From JBFLXR01 sp040757065 (lineage in GTDB: Bacteria; Pseudomonadota; Gammaproteobacteria; Burkholderiales; Gallionellaceae): a stretch of 64,000 bases of DNA. Made by a program: the position numbers and the translations under genes. Below, one piece after another: positions 50,011 through 60,061 of this stretch. How positions within the stretch are numbered: the stretch's first letter is position 1; the number at the start of each line of letters is the position of its first letter. The stretch lies in assembly GCA_040757065.1 (NCBI GenBank), contig JBFLXR010000005.1, positions 1-64,000 of the forward strand, given 5' to 3'. Under the pieces are notes generated by a model. That model worked only from the letters and a program-made list of their open reading frames with translations. It had not been told where the DNA came from and did not search any database.

Positions 50011-50958
50011 TCAGTCTTGTGTCAGCGTAAGTGCGCAGGCTGCGATGTGGTGTTGCAGGATGCGCTTGAATTGGTCGGGATCGTGTGCGTGAATCAGTTC
50101 GCCTTCTCGCGGCAAGTGCAGGTCGTACAGGCGCGAAATCCAAAAACGCAGTGCAGCCGCGCGCAGCGCGGTAGGCCACATCTCGGTTTCCGGCGAGGTG
50201 AAGGGGCGAACGGTGCGATAGGCGTCCAGCAGGGCGCGACCGCGCGCGACATCTACGCGGCCATCCGGGTTCATGCACCAATCGTTGAGGGTGATCGCCA
50301 CGTCGTACAGCAGGCTGCCATAGCAAGCGAAATAAAAGTCGATCAGCCCGCCGACGCAGTCGCCGTCGAACAACACGTTGTCGCGGAATAAATCGGCATG
50401 GATTACGCCTTGCGGCAGGCTATCCAGTGAATGGGCGGCATGGAAGGCGATTTCTGCATCCAGCAATGCCGCATCCTGCTCGGAAATGAAGCTGCGTACT
50501 TGCCGGGCGGCCTCGGCGCGCCATGCAGCGCCGCGCGGATTCGGCATACGTTCGGCAAAACTTTGTCCTGCCAAATGCATTTGCGCCAGCATTGCACCGA
50601 CGGCAGCGCATTGCGCAGCATCGGGCTGCGTCAGCGACTTGCCGGACAGGCGGCTGACGATGCAGGCCGGCTTGCCGTTCAGTTCGCCCAGAAAACGGTC
50701 GTGACGGTTCGCTACCGGGCTGGGACAGGGAATGCCGTGGCGCGACAGGTGCGCCATCAGGTTCAGGTAAAACGGCAGCTCGTTGGGCTTCAGCTTTTCG
50801 AATAGCGTCAGTACAAAGCGCCCATTAGTGGTAGTAACGAAATAGTTGGTGTTTTCGATACCAGAAGCGATACCTTGCAAATCGGTCAGGGTGCCGAGCG
50901 AATAATCGGCTAGCCAAGCGGTGAGTTCCGTCGTGCTGACGGGAGTGAAAACAGACAT
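50011..50958 (-). CDS. thrB: Homoserine kinase (APH-type)
   Basis: ThrB phosphorylates homoserine on the way to threonine. This 315-residue form belongs to the choline-kinase/APH superfamily, not the GHMP family. The nucleotide loop GIENTNYFV near residue 33, the ATP-binding region RFVLTLFEK, the catalytic HADLFRDNVLF near residue 195 and metal-site IDFYFA are intact. It is in the conserved neighbourhood DUF2782-thrB next to LOG-polA, which supports the call. Confidence 0.94.
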   Translation of the reverse strand: MSVFTPVSTTELTAWLADYSLGTLTDLQGIASGIENTNYFVTTTNGRFVLTLFEKLKPNELPFYLNLMAHLSRHGIPCPSPVANRHDRFLGELNGKPACIVSRLSGKSLTQPDAAQCAAVGAMLAQMHLAGQSFAERMPNPRGAAWRAEAARQVRSFISEQDAALLDAEIAFHAAHSLDSLPQGVIHADLFRDNVLFDGDCVGGLIDFYFACYGSLLYDVAITLNDWCMNPDGRVDVARGRALLDAYRTVRPFTSPETEMWPTALRAAALRFWISRLYDLHLPREGELIHAHDPDQFKRILQHHIAACALTLTQD

Positions 50959-50968
50959 GGCGAACCCT

Positions 50969-51292
50969 TTAGAAGCGCTTGATTACCCAGCGCGGCGGGC
51001 GAAATCCGGTATCCAGGCTTTCTTGCCGGGCAAATTTGCCGTCGCCGCGGTCATCCACCAGATAATAGGGCGAGCCGATTTTGGGGGTGACTTTGATCAT
51101 ATAAACCCGGCCATTCACCCGGTATTCTTCAACGGTTTGTTCCGTCTCTTTGATGATGGTCACTTCCGGTTCGTTGCCGGAGTCAGCTTCGTTTGCATCC
51201 ATCGGCGGAGGGGGCGGCACGTCGGCAGGCGGCGCTGCCCATGCGTGGGAGCACAGCAAGGCCGATGTCAGAAAAAGGGCAGAGCGCATCAT
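50969..51292 (-). CDS. DUF2782 family periplasmic protein
   Basis: Small protein of 107 residues (ATG 51292) with a signal peptide cleaved after AWA (about residue 19), a Pro-rich spacer, and a DUF2782 domain: EYRVNGRVYMIKVTPKIGSPYYLVD and the terminal PPRWVIKRF. Its function is unknown. This family is commonly next to polA and thrB in betaproteobacteria, as here. The wider open frame upstream has no family sequence and overlaps the LOG gene. Confidence 0.87.
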   Translation of the reverse strand: MMRSALFLTSALLCSHAWAAPPADVPPPPPMDANEADSGNEPEVTIIKETEQTVEEYRVNGRVYMIKVTPKIGSPYYLVDDRGDGKFARQESLDTGFRPPRWVIKRF

Positions 51293-51332
51293 GATCGAGT
51301 CCGCGAGGTTATATAAACGACATTCTAGCCGA

Positions 51333-52049
<717 letters not shown>

Positions 52050-52071
52050 CTCGGTTCCTTAATGTAAAAAC

Positions 52072-54765
52072 ATGAAAACTTTGTTGCTGGTTGACGGTTC
52101 GTCCTATCTGTATCGTGCGTTTCACGCCATGCCCGACTTGCGCAGTCCGTCCGGCGAGCCGACGGGAGCGATTTACGGCGTGCTGAACATGTTGCGCCGG
52201 TTGCGCGCCGATTTTCCGTCCGATTATAGCGCCTGCGTATTCGACGCAAAAGGTAAAACCTTTCGCGACGATTGGTATCCCGAATATAAAGCGCACCGTC
52301 CCCCGATGCCGGAGGATTTACGGGCGCAGATCGAGCCGTTGCATGCCGTTGTTCGTGCAGCGGGCTGGCACATTTTGATGGAAGAGGGTGTCGAGGCCGA
52401 CGATGTGATCGGCACCCTGGCGCAGCAGGCTTCCGCGCGCGGGGTGCGCTGCGTGATTTCTACTGGCGACAAGGATTTAACTCAGTTGGTCGATGACTAT
52501 GTGCTGTGGGTCAATACCATGAGCGAAGAAAGGCTCGATGCGGCCGGGGTGGCCGCGAAATTCGGCGTGCCGCCGGAGCGGATTGTGGACTATCTGGCCT
52601 TGGTCGGCGATACGGTGGATAACGTGCCGGGGGTGGAGAAGTGCGGCCCCAAAACGGCGGTGAAGTGGCTGAGCCAGTATGGCACGCTGGATAATTTGAT
52701 TTCACACGCCGAAGAAGTCGGCGGTGCGGTCGGCGGTAATTTGCGCAAGGCGCTGGACTGGCTGCCGCAAGGCCGCAAATTGCTGACGGTGAAATGCGAT
52801 GTGCCGTTGCCGATGCCGTTCGATCAACTTCAGCCGCCTGCGCCCGATACGGCGCAACTCAAGGCGCTGTACGAACGCTTCGGCTTCCGCAGCTGGTTGC
52901 GTGATTTGCAGTCCGCGCAACCGGATGTAACGGCGGAGCATGTGCCGGCTTTTCCCGTGCCGCAACAGGCGCACTATGAAACACTGGTGACCGAGGGGCA
53001 GTTACAGAGTTGGTTGTCCCGGTTGATGGCGGCTGAGCTGGTCAGTTTCGATACCGAAACGACCAGCCTCAGTGTGATGGAAGCCCGGCTGGTCGGTATG
53101 TCGTTTGCCGTGACCCCGCACGAAGCGGCTTATCTGCCGTTGACGCACAATTATGCCGGTGTGCCGGAGCAAATCGGGTTGCAACGCGCGTTGGATATAC
53201 TGAAGCCGTGGCTGGAAAGTGCAGCGCATAAGAAAGTCGGGCAGAACCTCAAGTACGACCAGCATATTCTGGCGAATCACGGTGTGGAATTGCGCGGTGT
53301 GGCCGAAGATACGCTGTTGCAGTCCTATGTGTTGGAGAGCCATCGTTCCCACGACATGGATAGTTTGGCTACGCGTCATCTGGACTATAAAACGCTGACC
53401 TATACCGAAGTGGTTGGCAAAGGTGCGAAGCAGCTGTGCTTCGACCAAGTCGATCTGGAAACGGCAACGCGCTATGCGGCGGAAGACGCCGATGTGACTT
53501 TGCAATTGCATCAGGTTTTATCGCCGCAATTACAGGGCGGGCTGGCGCATGTCTATCGCGAGATTGAGTTGCCGACCATGCAAGTGCTGTATGCGATGGA
53601 GCGGCACGGTGTATTGCTGAATAGCCGCAAATTGGCCGAGCAAAGCCGCGAACTGGGCGAAAAACTGTTGGCGATCGAAGCGCAGGCTTTCGAGGCGGCG
53701 GAGCAACCGTTCAATCTGAATTCGCCGAAACAAATTCAGGAAATTCTGTTCGGTAAGCTAGGCTTGCCGGTAAAGAAAAAAACGCCGAGCGGGACGCCCT
53801 CGACCGATGAAGAGGTGTTGCAAGAGCTGGCGCTGGATTATCCGTTGCCAAAATTGTTGTTGGAATATCGCGGGTTGGCAAAGCTGAAATCCACCTATAC
53901 CGATAAGTTGCCGCAGATGGTGAATCCGCGTACCGGACGTGTGCATACCAGCTATTCACAGGCGGTGGCGGTGACCGGGCGGTTGGCTTCCAGCGACCCG
54001 AATTTGCAGAATATTCCAGTGCGGACTCCGGAAGGGCGGCGCATCCGCGAAGCATTTATCGCACCGCCCGGCGGACGTATTTTGTCGGCTGACTATTCGC
54101 AGATTGAATTACGCATCATGGCGCATTTATCCGGCGATGCCGGTTTGCTGTCGGCTTTTGCGCGCGGGGAGGATATTCACCGTGCTACGGCAGCGGAAAT
54201 CTTTGCCGTGACACCGGAAGCAGTCAGTTCCGAGCAACGACGCTATGCCAAAGTGATTAATTTCGGTTTGATCTATGGGATGTCGGCCTTCGGTCTGGCC
54301 TCGCAGCTCAATATCGAGCGTAGTGCGGCGCAGGCATACATCGACCGCTATTTCGCGCGTTATCCCGGCGTGGCCGACTACATGCAGCGCACCCGCGAGC
54401 AAGCCCGCAAGCAGGGTTTTGTCGAGACGGTATTCGGACGTCGCTTGTGGCTGCCGGACATTAATGCCAGTAACGGGATGAAGCGGCAAGCTGCCGAGCG
54501 GGCGGCGATTAATGCGCCGATGCAAGGCACGGCCGCCGATCTGATTAAGCTGGCGATGGTTGCCGTGCACGATTGGTTGCAGCGCGAGCGTTTGGGTGCA
54601 AAGCTGATTATGCAGGTGCATGACGAATTGGTGCTGGAAGTGCCGCGGGATGAAATCGGCATCGTGCGCGAGGGAGTGCGCAATCTGATGTGCCATGTGG
54701 CAGAACTGAAAGTGCCGCTCGAAGTGGGGATCGGCGAAGGCGATAATTGGGATGAGGCGCACTAG
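52072..54765 (+). CDS. polA: DNA polymerase I
   Basis: Pol I (897 residues) fills gaps in repair and removes RNA primers. The 5'-3' nuclease domain (about 1-290) opens with LLLVDGSSYLYRAFHAM and has the acidic VEADDVIGTLA and LVGDTVDNVPGV blocks. The 3'-5' exonuclease appears active: VSFDTETTS near residue 323 keeps both acidic ligands. The polymerase domain has motif A DYSQIELR near 669, the finger helix RRYAKVINFGLIYG near 724 and motif C QVHDELVLE near 848. VanZ-like and [2Fe-2S] genes follow on the same strand. Confidence 0.98.
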   Translation: MKTLLLVDGSSYLYRAFHAMPDLRSPSGEPTGAIYGVLNMLRRLRADFPSDYSACVFDAKGKTFRDDWYPEYKAHRPPMPEDLRAQIEPLHAVVRAAGWHILMEEGVEADDVIGTLAQQASARGVRCVISTGDKDLTQLVDDYVLWVNTMSEERLDAAGVAAKFGVPPERIVDYLALVGDTVDNVPGVEKCGPKTAVKWLSQYGTLDNLISHAEEVGGAVGGNLRKALDWLPQGRKLLTVKCDVPLPMPFDQLQPPAPDTAQLKALYERFGFRSWLRDLQSAQPDVTAEHVPAFPVPQQAHYETLVTEGQLQSWLSRLMAAELVSFDTETTSLSVMEARLVGMSFAVTPHEAAYLPLTHNYAGVPEQIGLQRALDILKPWLESAAHKKVGQNLKYDQHILANHGVELRGVAEDTLLQSYVLESHRSHDMDSLATRHLDYKTLTYTEVVGKGAKQLCFDQVDLETATRYAAEDADVTLQLHQVLSPQLQGGLAHVYREIELPTMQVLYAMERHGVLLNSRKLAEQSRELGEKLLAIEAQAFEAAEQPFNLNSPKQIQEILFGKLGLPVKKKTPSGTPSTDEEVLQELALDYPLPKLLLEYRGLAKLKSTYTDKLPQMVNPRTGRVHTSYSQAVAVTGRLASSDPNLQNIPVRTPEGRRIREAFIAPPGGRILSADYSQIELRIMAHLSGDAGLLSAFARGEDIHRATAAEIFAVTPEAVSSEQRRYAKVINFGLIYGMSAFGLASQLNIERSAAQAYIDRYFARYPGVADYMQRTREQARKQGFVETVFGRRLWLPDINASNGMKRQAAERAAINAPMQGTAADLIKLAMVAVHDWLQRERLGAKLIMQVHDELVLEVPRDEIGIVREGVRNLMCHVAELKVPLEVGIGEGDNWDEAH

Positions 54766-55833
54766 TTGAGACGGCTGGCGATTCAGACCCCGCGTCCCCG
54801 GCTGCGCTACTATCTGGCGGCGGTGTATGGGTTGTTCATTGTGTATGCCAGTCTGTCGCCGTTTGCCGGCTGGCAGGCGCAGGGGCTCGATTTTGCATCG
54901 GTGCTGCGTGCGCCGCTGGCGCAGACCTATACTGCGTTCGACACGGTGGTGAACGGGCTGGCGTACTGGCCGCTCGGTATGTTGTTCGGACTGGCGTTGC
55001 GTCCGCACCTGCGCGGTGCGGCGAGTGTGGTACTGGCAACCTGCGGCGGGTTGGCGTTGTCGGTCGGGATGGAATATGCGCAACTGTATTTGCCGAGCCG
55101 CATCAGCTCGAATGTCGATATTCTGGCCAATACGGCAGGCGCGTTGCTCGGGGCGATGACTGGAGCGAGCATTGCAGCGCAACGCTGGTTTGCCGAGCAA
55201 CGCGAACGGCGCACACAATTTTTCAATCAGAGCGGGATGGATTACGGGCTGGCGTTGCTGGCCTTGTGGGTGTTCGCGCAGGTCAATCCTTCTTTGCCGA
55301 TGTTGGGTACAGTATTTATCGGCGAGGTGGCACACGGGCCGTTCATGCCCCCGCCTGCCGAGCCGTTTAATCCGGCGGAAAGTTTGGTGGTGGTACTCAA
55401 TCTGCTGATGCTGGGCATTCTGTTGCTGACATTGCTGCGTGAGCGCCGCCATGCGCTCGGCAGTCTGATGCTGGTGCTGGGCGGGGTGGCGTTGATTAAA
55501 TTCGTTGCGGCGGCGGTGTTGTTGAAATCGTGGGCTTTGTTGCTGTGGCTGAATGCCGATGCGATGGTCGGCGGGCTGATCGGTTTGTTGGTGCTTGCTG
55601 TCGCCTTATGGTTGCCGGGGCGCGCATTGCTGACCTTGGCGGCCGGTGTGACGCTTGCGTATCTGGTGGTGACGCACGGGCTGCTCGATCCTTCGCTGCC
55701 TGCCGCGGCGCGGCCGCTTTACCAGTGGCACTATGTGCATCTGCTGAATTACAACGGATTGACGCAAACCGTGACTCTGTTGTTCCCGTTCTTGTTTCTT
55801 GGCTATCTCTGGCACATACGGCGCGCGGTATAA
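54766..55833 (+). CDS. VanZ-like membrane protein
   Basis: Integral membrane protein of 355 residues. The first half is a VanZ-like module (FDTVVNGLAYWPLGMLFGLAL, MEYAQLYLPSRISSNVDILANTAGALLGA), and the second half adds about six more helices. TTG 54766 immediately after the polA stop is used as the start, with GAGG about 8 bp upstream. VanZ proteins are linked to teicoplanin resistance in enterococci, but most bacterial homologues have no known role. The gene is convergent with none and leads into the [2Fe-2S] gene. Confidence 0.85.
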   Translation: MRRLAIQTPRPRLRYYLAAVYGLFIVYASLSPFAGWQAQGLDFASVLRAPLAQTYTAFDTVVNGLAYWPLGMLFGLALRPHLRGAASVVLATCGGLALSVGMEYAQLYLPSRISSNVDILANTAGALLGAMTGASIAAQRWFAEQRERRTQFFNQSGMDYGLALLALWVFAQVNPSLPMLGTVFIGEVAHGPFMPPPAEPFNPAESLVVVLNLLMLGILLLTLLRERRHALGSLMLVLGGVALIKFVAAAVLLKSWALLLWLNADAMVGGLIGLLVLAVALWLPGRALLTLAAGVTLAYLVVTHGLLDPSLPAAARPLYQWHYVHLLNYNGLTQTVTLLFPFLFLGYLWHIRRAV

Positions 55834-55834
55834 T
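55829..55834 (+). promoter_or_regulatory. Possible -10 box before the [2Fe-2S] gene
   Basis: TATAAT overlaps the VanZ-like stop codon, 24 bp upstream of ATG 55858. No good -35 was found; the gene may be read mainly from the VanZ-like gene. Confidence 0.3.
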
Positions 55835-55857
55835 CGCCTCAAACCGAGGAGAGCTTC

Positions 55858-56169
55858 ATGTCGCATTTCGAAAAGCACGTTTTTTTCTGCGTCAATCAGC
55901 GCGGTCCGGGCGAAGATTGCTGCAACAATTTCGGCGCGCAGAAGCTGCGCGATTATGTAAAAGACAAGGTGAAGGCATTGGGTTTGTCTACCGAGGCTAA
56001 CCGCATTCGCATCAACAGTGCTGGTTGTCTGGGGCGTTGCGAGTCGGGGCCGGTGCTGGTGGTGTACCCGGAAGGCATTTGGTACACCTATGTCGATGAA
56101 AGCGATCTGGACGAAATTATCGAGCAGCATTTGCGCGACGGGCGCGTCGTCGAGCGCCTGAAGATCTGA
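55858..56169 (+). CDS. Thioredoxin-like [2Fe-2S] ferredoxin domain protein
   Basis: Protein of 103 residues with a thioredoxin-like [2Fe-2S] fold. The cluster cysteines are visible as CVNQRGPGEDCC near residue 12 and AGCLGRCESGP near 57, the spacing of the shethna-type ferredoxins. It has GAGGAG before ATG 55858. It may donate electrons to an unknown partner. The stop codon overlaps the next start (TGATG), so it is coupled with the alpha/beta hydrolase. Confidence 0.9.
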   Translation: MSHFEKHVFFCVNQRGPGEDCCNNFGAQKLRDYVKDKVKALGLSTEANRIRINSAGCLGRCESGPVLVVYPEGIWYTYVDESDLDEIIEQHLRDGRVVERLKI

Positions 56170-56780
56170 TGAGTCAGTATAAATTTTCCGTTGACGGGCC
56201 GGCCGGCGAGATCGAGGGCGTTGCCCATTTACCCGAAGCAGAACCTTGCGGCATTGCCGTCGTGGCGCATCCGCTGCCGGTGATGGGCGGCACGATGGAA
56301 AACAAGGTGGTCACTACCTTGGCGAAGACTTTCGTCGAGATGGGGTGCGTTGCGTTGCGTTTCAATTTCCGCGGAGTGGGTAAGAGTGCGGGTGCGTATG
56401 AAGGCGGCGAAGGCGAGGTCGAAGACGCCGTGGCGGTGGCGCACTATGCTCAGCATGAATTCGGCGACCTGCCGTTGATCTTGTCCGGCTTTTCGTTCGG
56501 CGGTTATGTGCAGGCGCGCGCTGCGCAGCGGCTGCATCCCAAACGGCTGGTATTGGCTGCTCCGGCGGTCGGGCGGTTCGCTATGCCGCAGGTGACGCAC
56601 CATACGTTGCTGGTGCATGGCGAATTAGACGAAGTGGTGCCGCTGGAGGAAGTGCTCACTTGGGCGCGTCCGCACCATCTGCCGATCATTGTGCTACCGG
56701 ATACCGAGCATTTCTTTCATGGGCGTCTCGGACAGCTGCGCCAGATCGTCTTGCAGCATTTCAACGGGATGCCACTGTGA
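56169..56780 (+). CDS. Alpha/beta hydrolase (dienelactone hydrolase-like)
   Basis: A 203-residue alpha/beta hydrolase of the YsaP/DUF-type small group. The nucleophile elbow GFSFGG is near residue 101 with Ser as nucleophile, the Asp is in LDEVVP, and the catalytic His in DTEHFFHG. The oxyanion-side HPLPVMGGTMENKVV near residue 36 is the family block. The substrate is unknown. It overlaps the [2Fe-2S] gene and the ABC transporter gene (GTGA), so it is in the same operon. Confidence 0.88.
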   Translation: MSQYKFSVDGPAGEIEGVAHLPEAEPCGIAVVAHPLPVMGGTMENKVVTTLAKTFVEMGCVALRFNFRGVGKSAGAYEGGEGEVEDAVAVAHYAQHEFGDLPLILSGFSFGGYVQARAAQRLHPKRLVLAAPAVGRFAMPQVTHHTLLVHGELDEVVPLEEVLTWARPHHLPIIVLPDTEHFFHGRLGQLRQIVLQHFNGMPL

Positions 56781-57691
56781 ACGCAGTGCTGGAAATCCGC
56801 AATTTGCATAAATCCTACGGTGGACAGACCGTGGTGGACGGACTGAATCTGACGATTCGTCGCGGCGAATGCTATGGGTTGCTCGGACCGAACGGTGCGG
56901 GCAAGACGACGACCTTGCGGCTGCTGCTGGGGTTGATTGAGCCGGATGGCGGTTGGCTGCAGTTGCTGGGGCAGGAAGTGCCGCGCCATGCGCGCGAAGC
57001 ACGGGTGCGGGTGGGGGTGGTGCCGCAAATGGATAACCTCGATCCGGATTTTACCGTGGCGGAAAATCTGGTGGTGTACGGGCGTTATTTCGGCATGAAA
57101 GATGCGGAGGTCGAGGCGCGTTTGCCGATGTTGTTGGAATTCGCCAACCTGACGCATAAACGCGATGCGCGGGTGCCGACGCTTTCCGGAGGAATGAAGC
57201 GCCGTTTGACGCTGGCGCGGGCGCTGGTGAACGACCCGGAAATCATCTTCCTCGATGAGCCGACCACCGGGCTCGATCCGCAGGCGCGTCATCTGATCTG
57301 GCAGCGGCTGCGAGAATTGACTGCGCAGGGTAAGACCCTGCTGCTGACTACCCACTTTATGGATGAGGCGGAACGGCTCTGTCACCGGTTGGCAATCATG
57401 GATCAAGGGCGGTTGATTGCCGAAGATAGCCCGCAGGAGTTGATTGCGGCACATATTGAGCCGCAGGTGGTCGAGGTGTACGGCGAGCAGGCGGAGAAGT
57501 GGGCGCATACTCATGCTGCTCGCTACACCCAGCGCTACGAGGTGAGCGGGGAGACCGCATTTTGCTACGTCAGCGATGCGCAGGCCTTGCTGGCGGATTT
57601 GCAGCACCAAAGCGGTCTGCGCTATTTGCATCGCCCGGCTAATCTGGAGGATGTGTTCCTGAAATTGACGGGGCGGGAGATGCGCGAATGA
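56777..57691 (+). CDS. ABC transporter ATP-binding protein (NodI-like)
   Basis: ATPase of 304 residues from GTG 56777, in a GTGA overlap. Walker A GPNGAGKTTT near residue 38, Q-loop VVPQMDNLDPDFTVAENL (a NodI hallmark), signature LSGGMKRRLTLARAL, Walker B IIFLDEPTTGLD and the switch His in LLLTTHFMDEAE are intact. The C-terminal ~70 residues are a variable regulatory part. NodI/NodJ exporters move lipo-chitooligosaccharides in rhizobia; in other betaproteobacteria the cargo is unknown. Confidence 0.92.
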   Translation: MNAVLEIRNLHKSYGGQTVVDGLNLTIRRGECYGLLGPNGAGKTTTLRLLLGLIEPDGGWLQLLGQEVPRHAREARVRVGVVPQMDNLDPDFTVAENLVVYGRYFGMKDAEVEARLPMLLEFANLTHKRDARVPTLSGGMKRRLTLARALVNDPEIIFLDEPTTGLDPQARHLIWQRLRELTAQGKTLLLTTHFMDEAERLCHRLAIMDQGRLIAEDSPQELIAAHIEPQVVEVYGEQAEKWAHTHAARYTQRYEVSGETAFCYVSDAQALLADLQHQSGLRYLHRPANLEDVFLKLTGREMRE

Positions 57692-58473
57692 ATCCGAGAC
57701 ACTTCGCATTACCGCGGGTCAGCCGCCGTTTTTTTCCAATCTGGCAGCGTAATTTCTTGGTCTGGAAGAAGGTGGCGGCTTCGTCGATTATCGGCCATCT
57801 GGCCGACCCGGTAATCTACATGCTGGGATTGGGTTATGGGCTCGGTGCCTTGCTGCCGGAGATGGGCGGGATGTCCTATATGGCGTTTCTGGCGGCGGGA
57901 ACGGTATGCTACAGCACGATGAATAGTGCCAGCTTCGAGGCGTTGTATTCCGGTTTTGCCCGGATGCACGAGCAGCGCACCTGGGATGCGATTATGAATA
58001 CGCCGGTGACGTTGGACGATATCGTGTTGTCGGAAATTCTGTGGGCGGCCAGTAAAAGCCTGATGGCCGGGCTGGCGGTCATACTGGTGATCCTGCCGGC
58101 CGGATTGACGCAAAGCGGGTTGTTGCTGTGGCTGATTCCGTTGTCTTTGCTGGTTGGGCTGTGTTTCGCTGCGGTCGGTCTGATTGTGACCGCACTGGCG
58201 CCGGCTTACGACTTCTTCATGTATTACTTTACGCTGGTGATTACTCCGATGATGTTACTATGCGGGGTGTTTTTCCCGGTCAGTCAGTTGCCGCCATTCT
58301 GGCAGCACGTTTCCGCGTTGTTGCCGCTGTCGCACGCTATCGACTTGGCGCGCCCGCTGGTAAATGGCGTGCCGCCGCCGCACGCGTTGCTGCATGTCGC
58401 CGTGCTGGCCGGTTATACGCTGACGGGCTATTATGTGTCGCTGGTGCTGTTCCGGCGGCGGCTGGCGCAATAG
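57688..58473 (+). CDS. ABC transporter permease (NodJ-like)
   Basis: Six-helix permease (261 residues) of the ABC-2 family, starting at ATG 57688 in an ATGA overlap with the ATPase. The family features are present: MSYMAFLAAGTVCYSTMNSASFE near residue 62, TWDAIMNTPV, and the late PLSHAIDLARPLVNG. With the NodI-like ATPase it forms an exporter for a small glycolipid or similar substrate; which one is not known. hemJ starts 23 bp downstream. Confidence 0.91.
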   Translation: MNPRHFALPRVSRRFFPIWQRNFLVWKKVAASSIIGHLADPVIYMLGLGYGLGALLPEMGGMSYMAFLAAGTVCYSTMNSASFEALYSGFARMHEQRTWDAIMNTPVTLDDIVLSEILWAASKSLMAGLAVILVILPAGLTQSGLLLWLIPLSLLVGLCFAAVGLIVTALAPAYDFFMYYFTLVITPMMLLCGVFFPVSQLPPFWQHVSALLPLSHAIDLARPLVNGVPPPHALLHVAVLAGYTLTGYYVSLVLFRRRLAQ

Positions 58474-58496
58474 GCCGGTTCGAGGAGAGGTCGTTC

Positions 58497-58907
58497 ATGT
58501 TGTGGGTGAAGTCGTTTCATATCATTTTTGTCATTAGCTGGTTCGCTGGGTTGTTTTACCTGCCGCGTATTTTCGTCAATCTGGCGATGGTGACGCACGC
58601 CATCGAGCGCGATCGCTTGCTGCTGATGGCGTCCAAGCTGTATCGTTTCATGACCCCGCTGGGTGTGTTAGCGCTCGCTTTCGGCTTGTGGCTGTGGCTG
58701 GGCTACGGCATTACCGGCGGCTGGCTGCATGCCAAGCTGCTGTTGGTGCTGTTTCTGATCGGTTACCACCATTATTGCGGGAAATTGCTCTCCGCTTTCC
58801 GGCAGGGGCGCAATCTGCGCAGTCATATCTGGTTCCGCTGGTTCAACGAAATTCCTGTTTTCGTGTTGATGCTGGTGGTGATTCTCGTTACCGTGAAGCC
58901 GTTCTAA
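58497..58907 (+). CDS. hemJ: Protoporphyrinogen oxidase HemJ (CopD-like)
   Basis: Four-helix membrane protein of 136 residues from ATG 58497 (GAGGAGAGG upstream). The sequence matches HemJ: KSFHIIFVISWFAGLFYLPRIFV (His and Arg conserved), and the late AKLLLVLFLIGYHHYCGKLL and WFNEIPVFVLMLVVILVTVKPF. HemJ converts protoporphyrinogen IX to protoporphyrin in haem synthesis, replacing HemG/HemY. A wider open frame upstream is a shadow of the permease gene. It can supply haem for the cytochrome-like sensor described above. Confidence 0.9.
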   Translation: MLWVKSFHIIFVISWFAGLFYLPRIFVNLAMVTHAIERDRLLLMASKLYRFMTPLGVLALAFGLWLWLGYGITGGWLHAKLLLVLFLIGYHHYCGKLLSAFRQGRNLRSHIWFRWFNEIPVFVLMLVVILVTVKPF

Positions 58908-58911
58908 GTCT

Positions 58912-60054
58912 ATGCCTGCCTTTTTTGCCCCTTGTCCGCGCGGTCTTGAAGCGCTGTTAGCCGATGAACTGAACAGTTTCGGTGCGCAGGAAGTGCGCGC
59001 CACCGACGGCGGTGTACACTTTTCCGGCGATTGGCCGTTGTGCTACCGTGCGAATTTGGATAGTCGTTTGGCGAGCCGCATCTTGTGGCGCGTGCAAGAG
59101 GCGGTGCCGTATCGCCGCGAACAAGATATTTACGATACCGTTTACGCGCTGCCGTGGCCGCGCTGGTTCGGTGTGGAATGCACCATTCGCGTCAAAGTGA
59201 CGGCGATCCGTTGCCCGCTGAAAAGCCTGGAGTTCCTGACGCTGAAAATTAAGGATGCGGTATGCGATAAGTTCCGGGTGCAAACGCAGGAACGTCCCAG
59301 CGTGAATACGCTCGAGCCGGATATCCGCATTCATGCCTTTATCGAAGAAAACCGGCTGACGGTGTATGTCGATACCTCCGGCGATGCGCTGTTCAAGCGA
59401 GGAGTGCGCCTGCATACCAATATTGCGCCGCTGCGCGAGAATCTGGCGGCGGGCATTCTGAAAATGACCGGCTGGCAGCCGGGTACGCCCTTACTCGATC
59501 CGATGTGCGGCAGTGGGACGTTTCTGATCGAGGCGGCGCAAATTACATTGAATATCGCGCCGGGCATCAGTCGTCATTTCGCCTTCGAGAAACTGAAAAA
59601 TTTCGATGCGGCCCGATGGGCGACTATGAAACAGGAACGGATTGCCGCACAGAAGCCGGTCGAGCCCTTGCCGATCTACGGTAGCGATCTGTACGGCGAT
59701 GCGTTGCGGGCGGCACAGCGCAATCTCGAGCTGTCCGGGCTGACTGAGGCAGTATTTCTGAAGCAGGCGAATGCGCTGGAATTGTCGCCACCGCTGCCGA
59801 ACGGTGTGCTGGTCGCCAATTTGCCTTATGGCGAACGCATGGGCGATCTGGAAGAGTTGGAGGCGCTGTACCCTAAGTTGGGCGATGCGCTGAAACAGAA
59901 GTTCAAGGGGTGGAACGCCTACCTGTTTACCGCCGACTTGCGCTTGCCCAAGTTGATCCGCTTGTCGGCATCGCGCCGCACACCGTTGTATAACGGCGCA
60001 ATCGAGTGCCGTTTGTTCGAGTACAGGTTGATTGCCGGCAGTAATCGTAAGTGA
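58912..60054 (+). CDS. THUMP-domain RNA methyltransferase (RlmL N-terminal type)
   Basis: SAM-dependent RNA methyltransferase of 380 residues. An N-terminal ferredoxin-like/THUMP region (FFAPCPRGLEALLADEL at the start; INTLEPDIRIHAFI near 130) binds RNA. The catalytic domain has motif I DPMCGSGTFLIEAA near residue 195 and the motif IV NLPYGERMG near 302 (NPPY variant used by m2G enzymes). It corresponds to the first half of RlmL, which makes m2G2445 in 23S rRNA; a homologue of this short form may act alone. It ends 7 bp before a convergent acyltransferase. Confidence 0.9.
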   Translation: MPAFFAPCPRGLEALLADELNSFGAQEVRATDGGVHFSGDWPLCYRANLDSRLASRILWRVQEAVPYRREQDIYDTVYALPWPRWFGVECTIRVKVTAIRCPLKSLEFLTLKIKDAVCDKFRVQTQERPSVNTLEPDIRIHAFIEENRLTVYVDTSGDALFKRGVRLHTNIAPLRENLAAGILKMTGWQPGTPLLDPMCGSGTFLIEAAQITLNIAPGISRHFAFEKLKNFDAARWATMKQERIAAQKPVEPLPIYGSDLYGDALRAAQRNLELSGLTEAVFLKQANALELSPPLPNGVLVANLPYGERMGDLEELEALYPKLGDALKQKFKGWNAYLFTADLRLPKLIRLSASRRTPLYNGAIECRLFEYRLIAGSNRK

Positions 60055-60061
60055 GCGCCTG

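Noticed and set aside
54127..55452. A 441-codon minus-strand frame across the end of polA and the VanZ-like gene.
   Set aside because: It spans two real genes on the other strand and its translation is Gln/His/Arg-rich without motifs.
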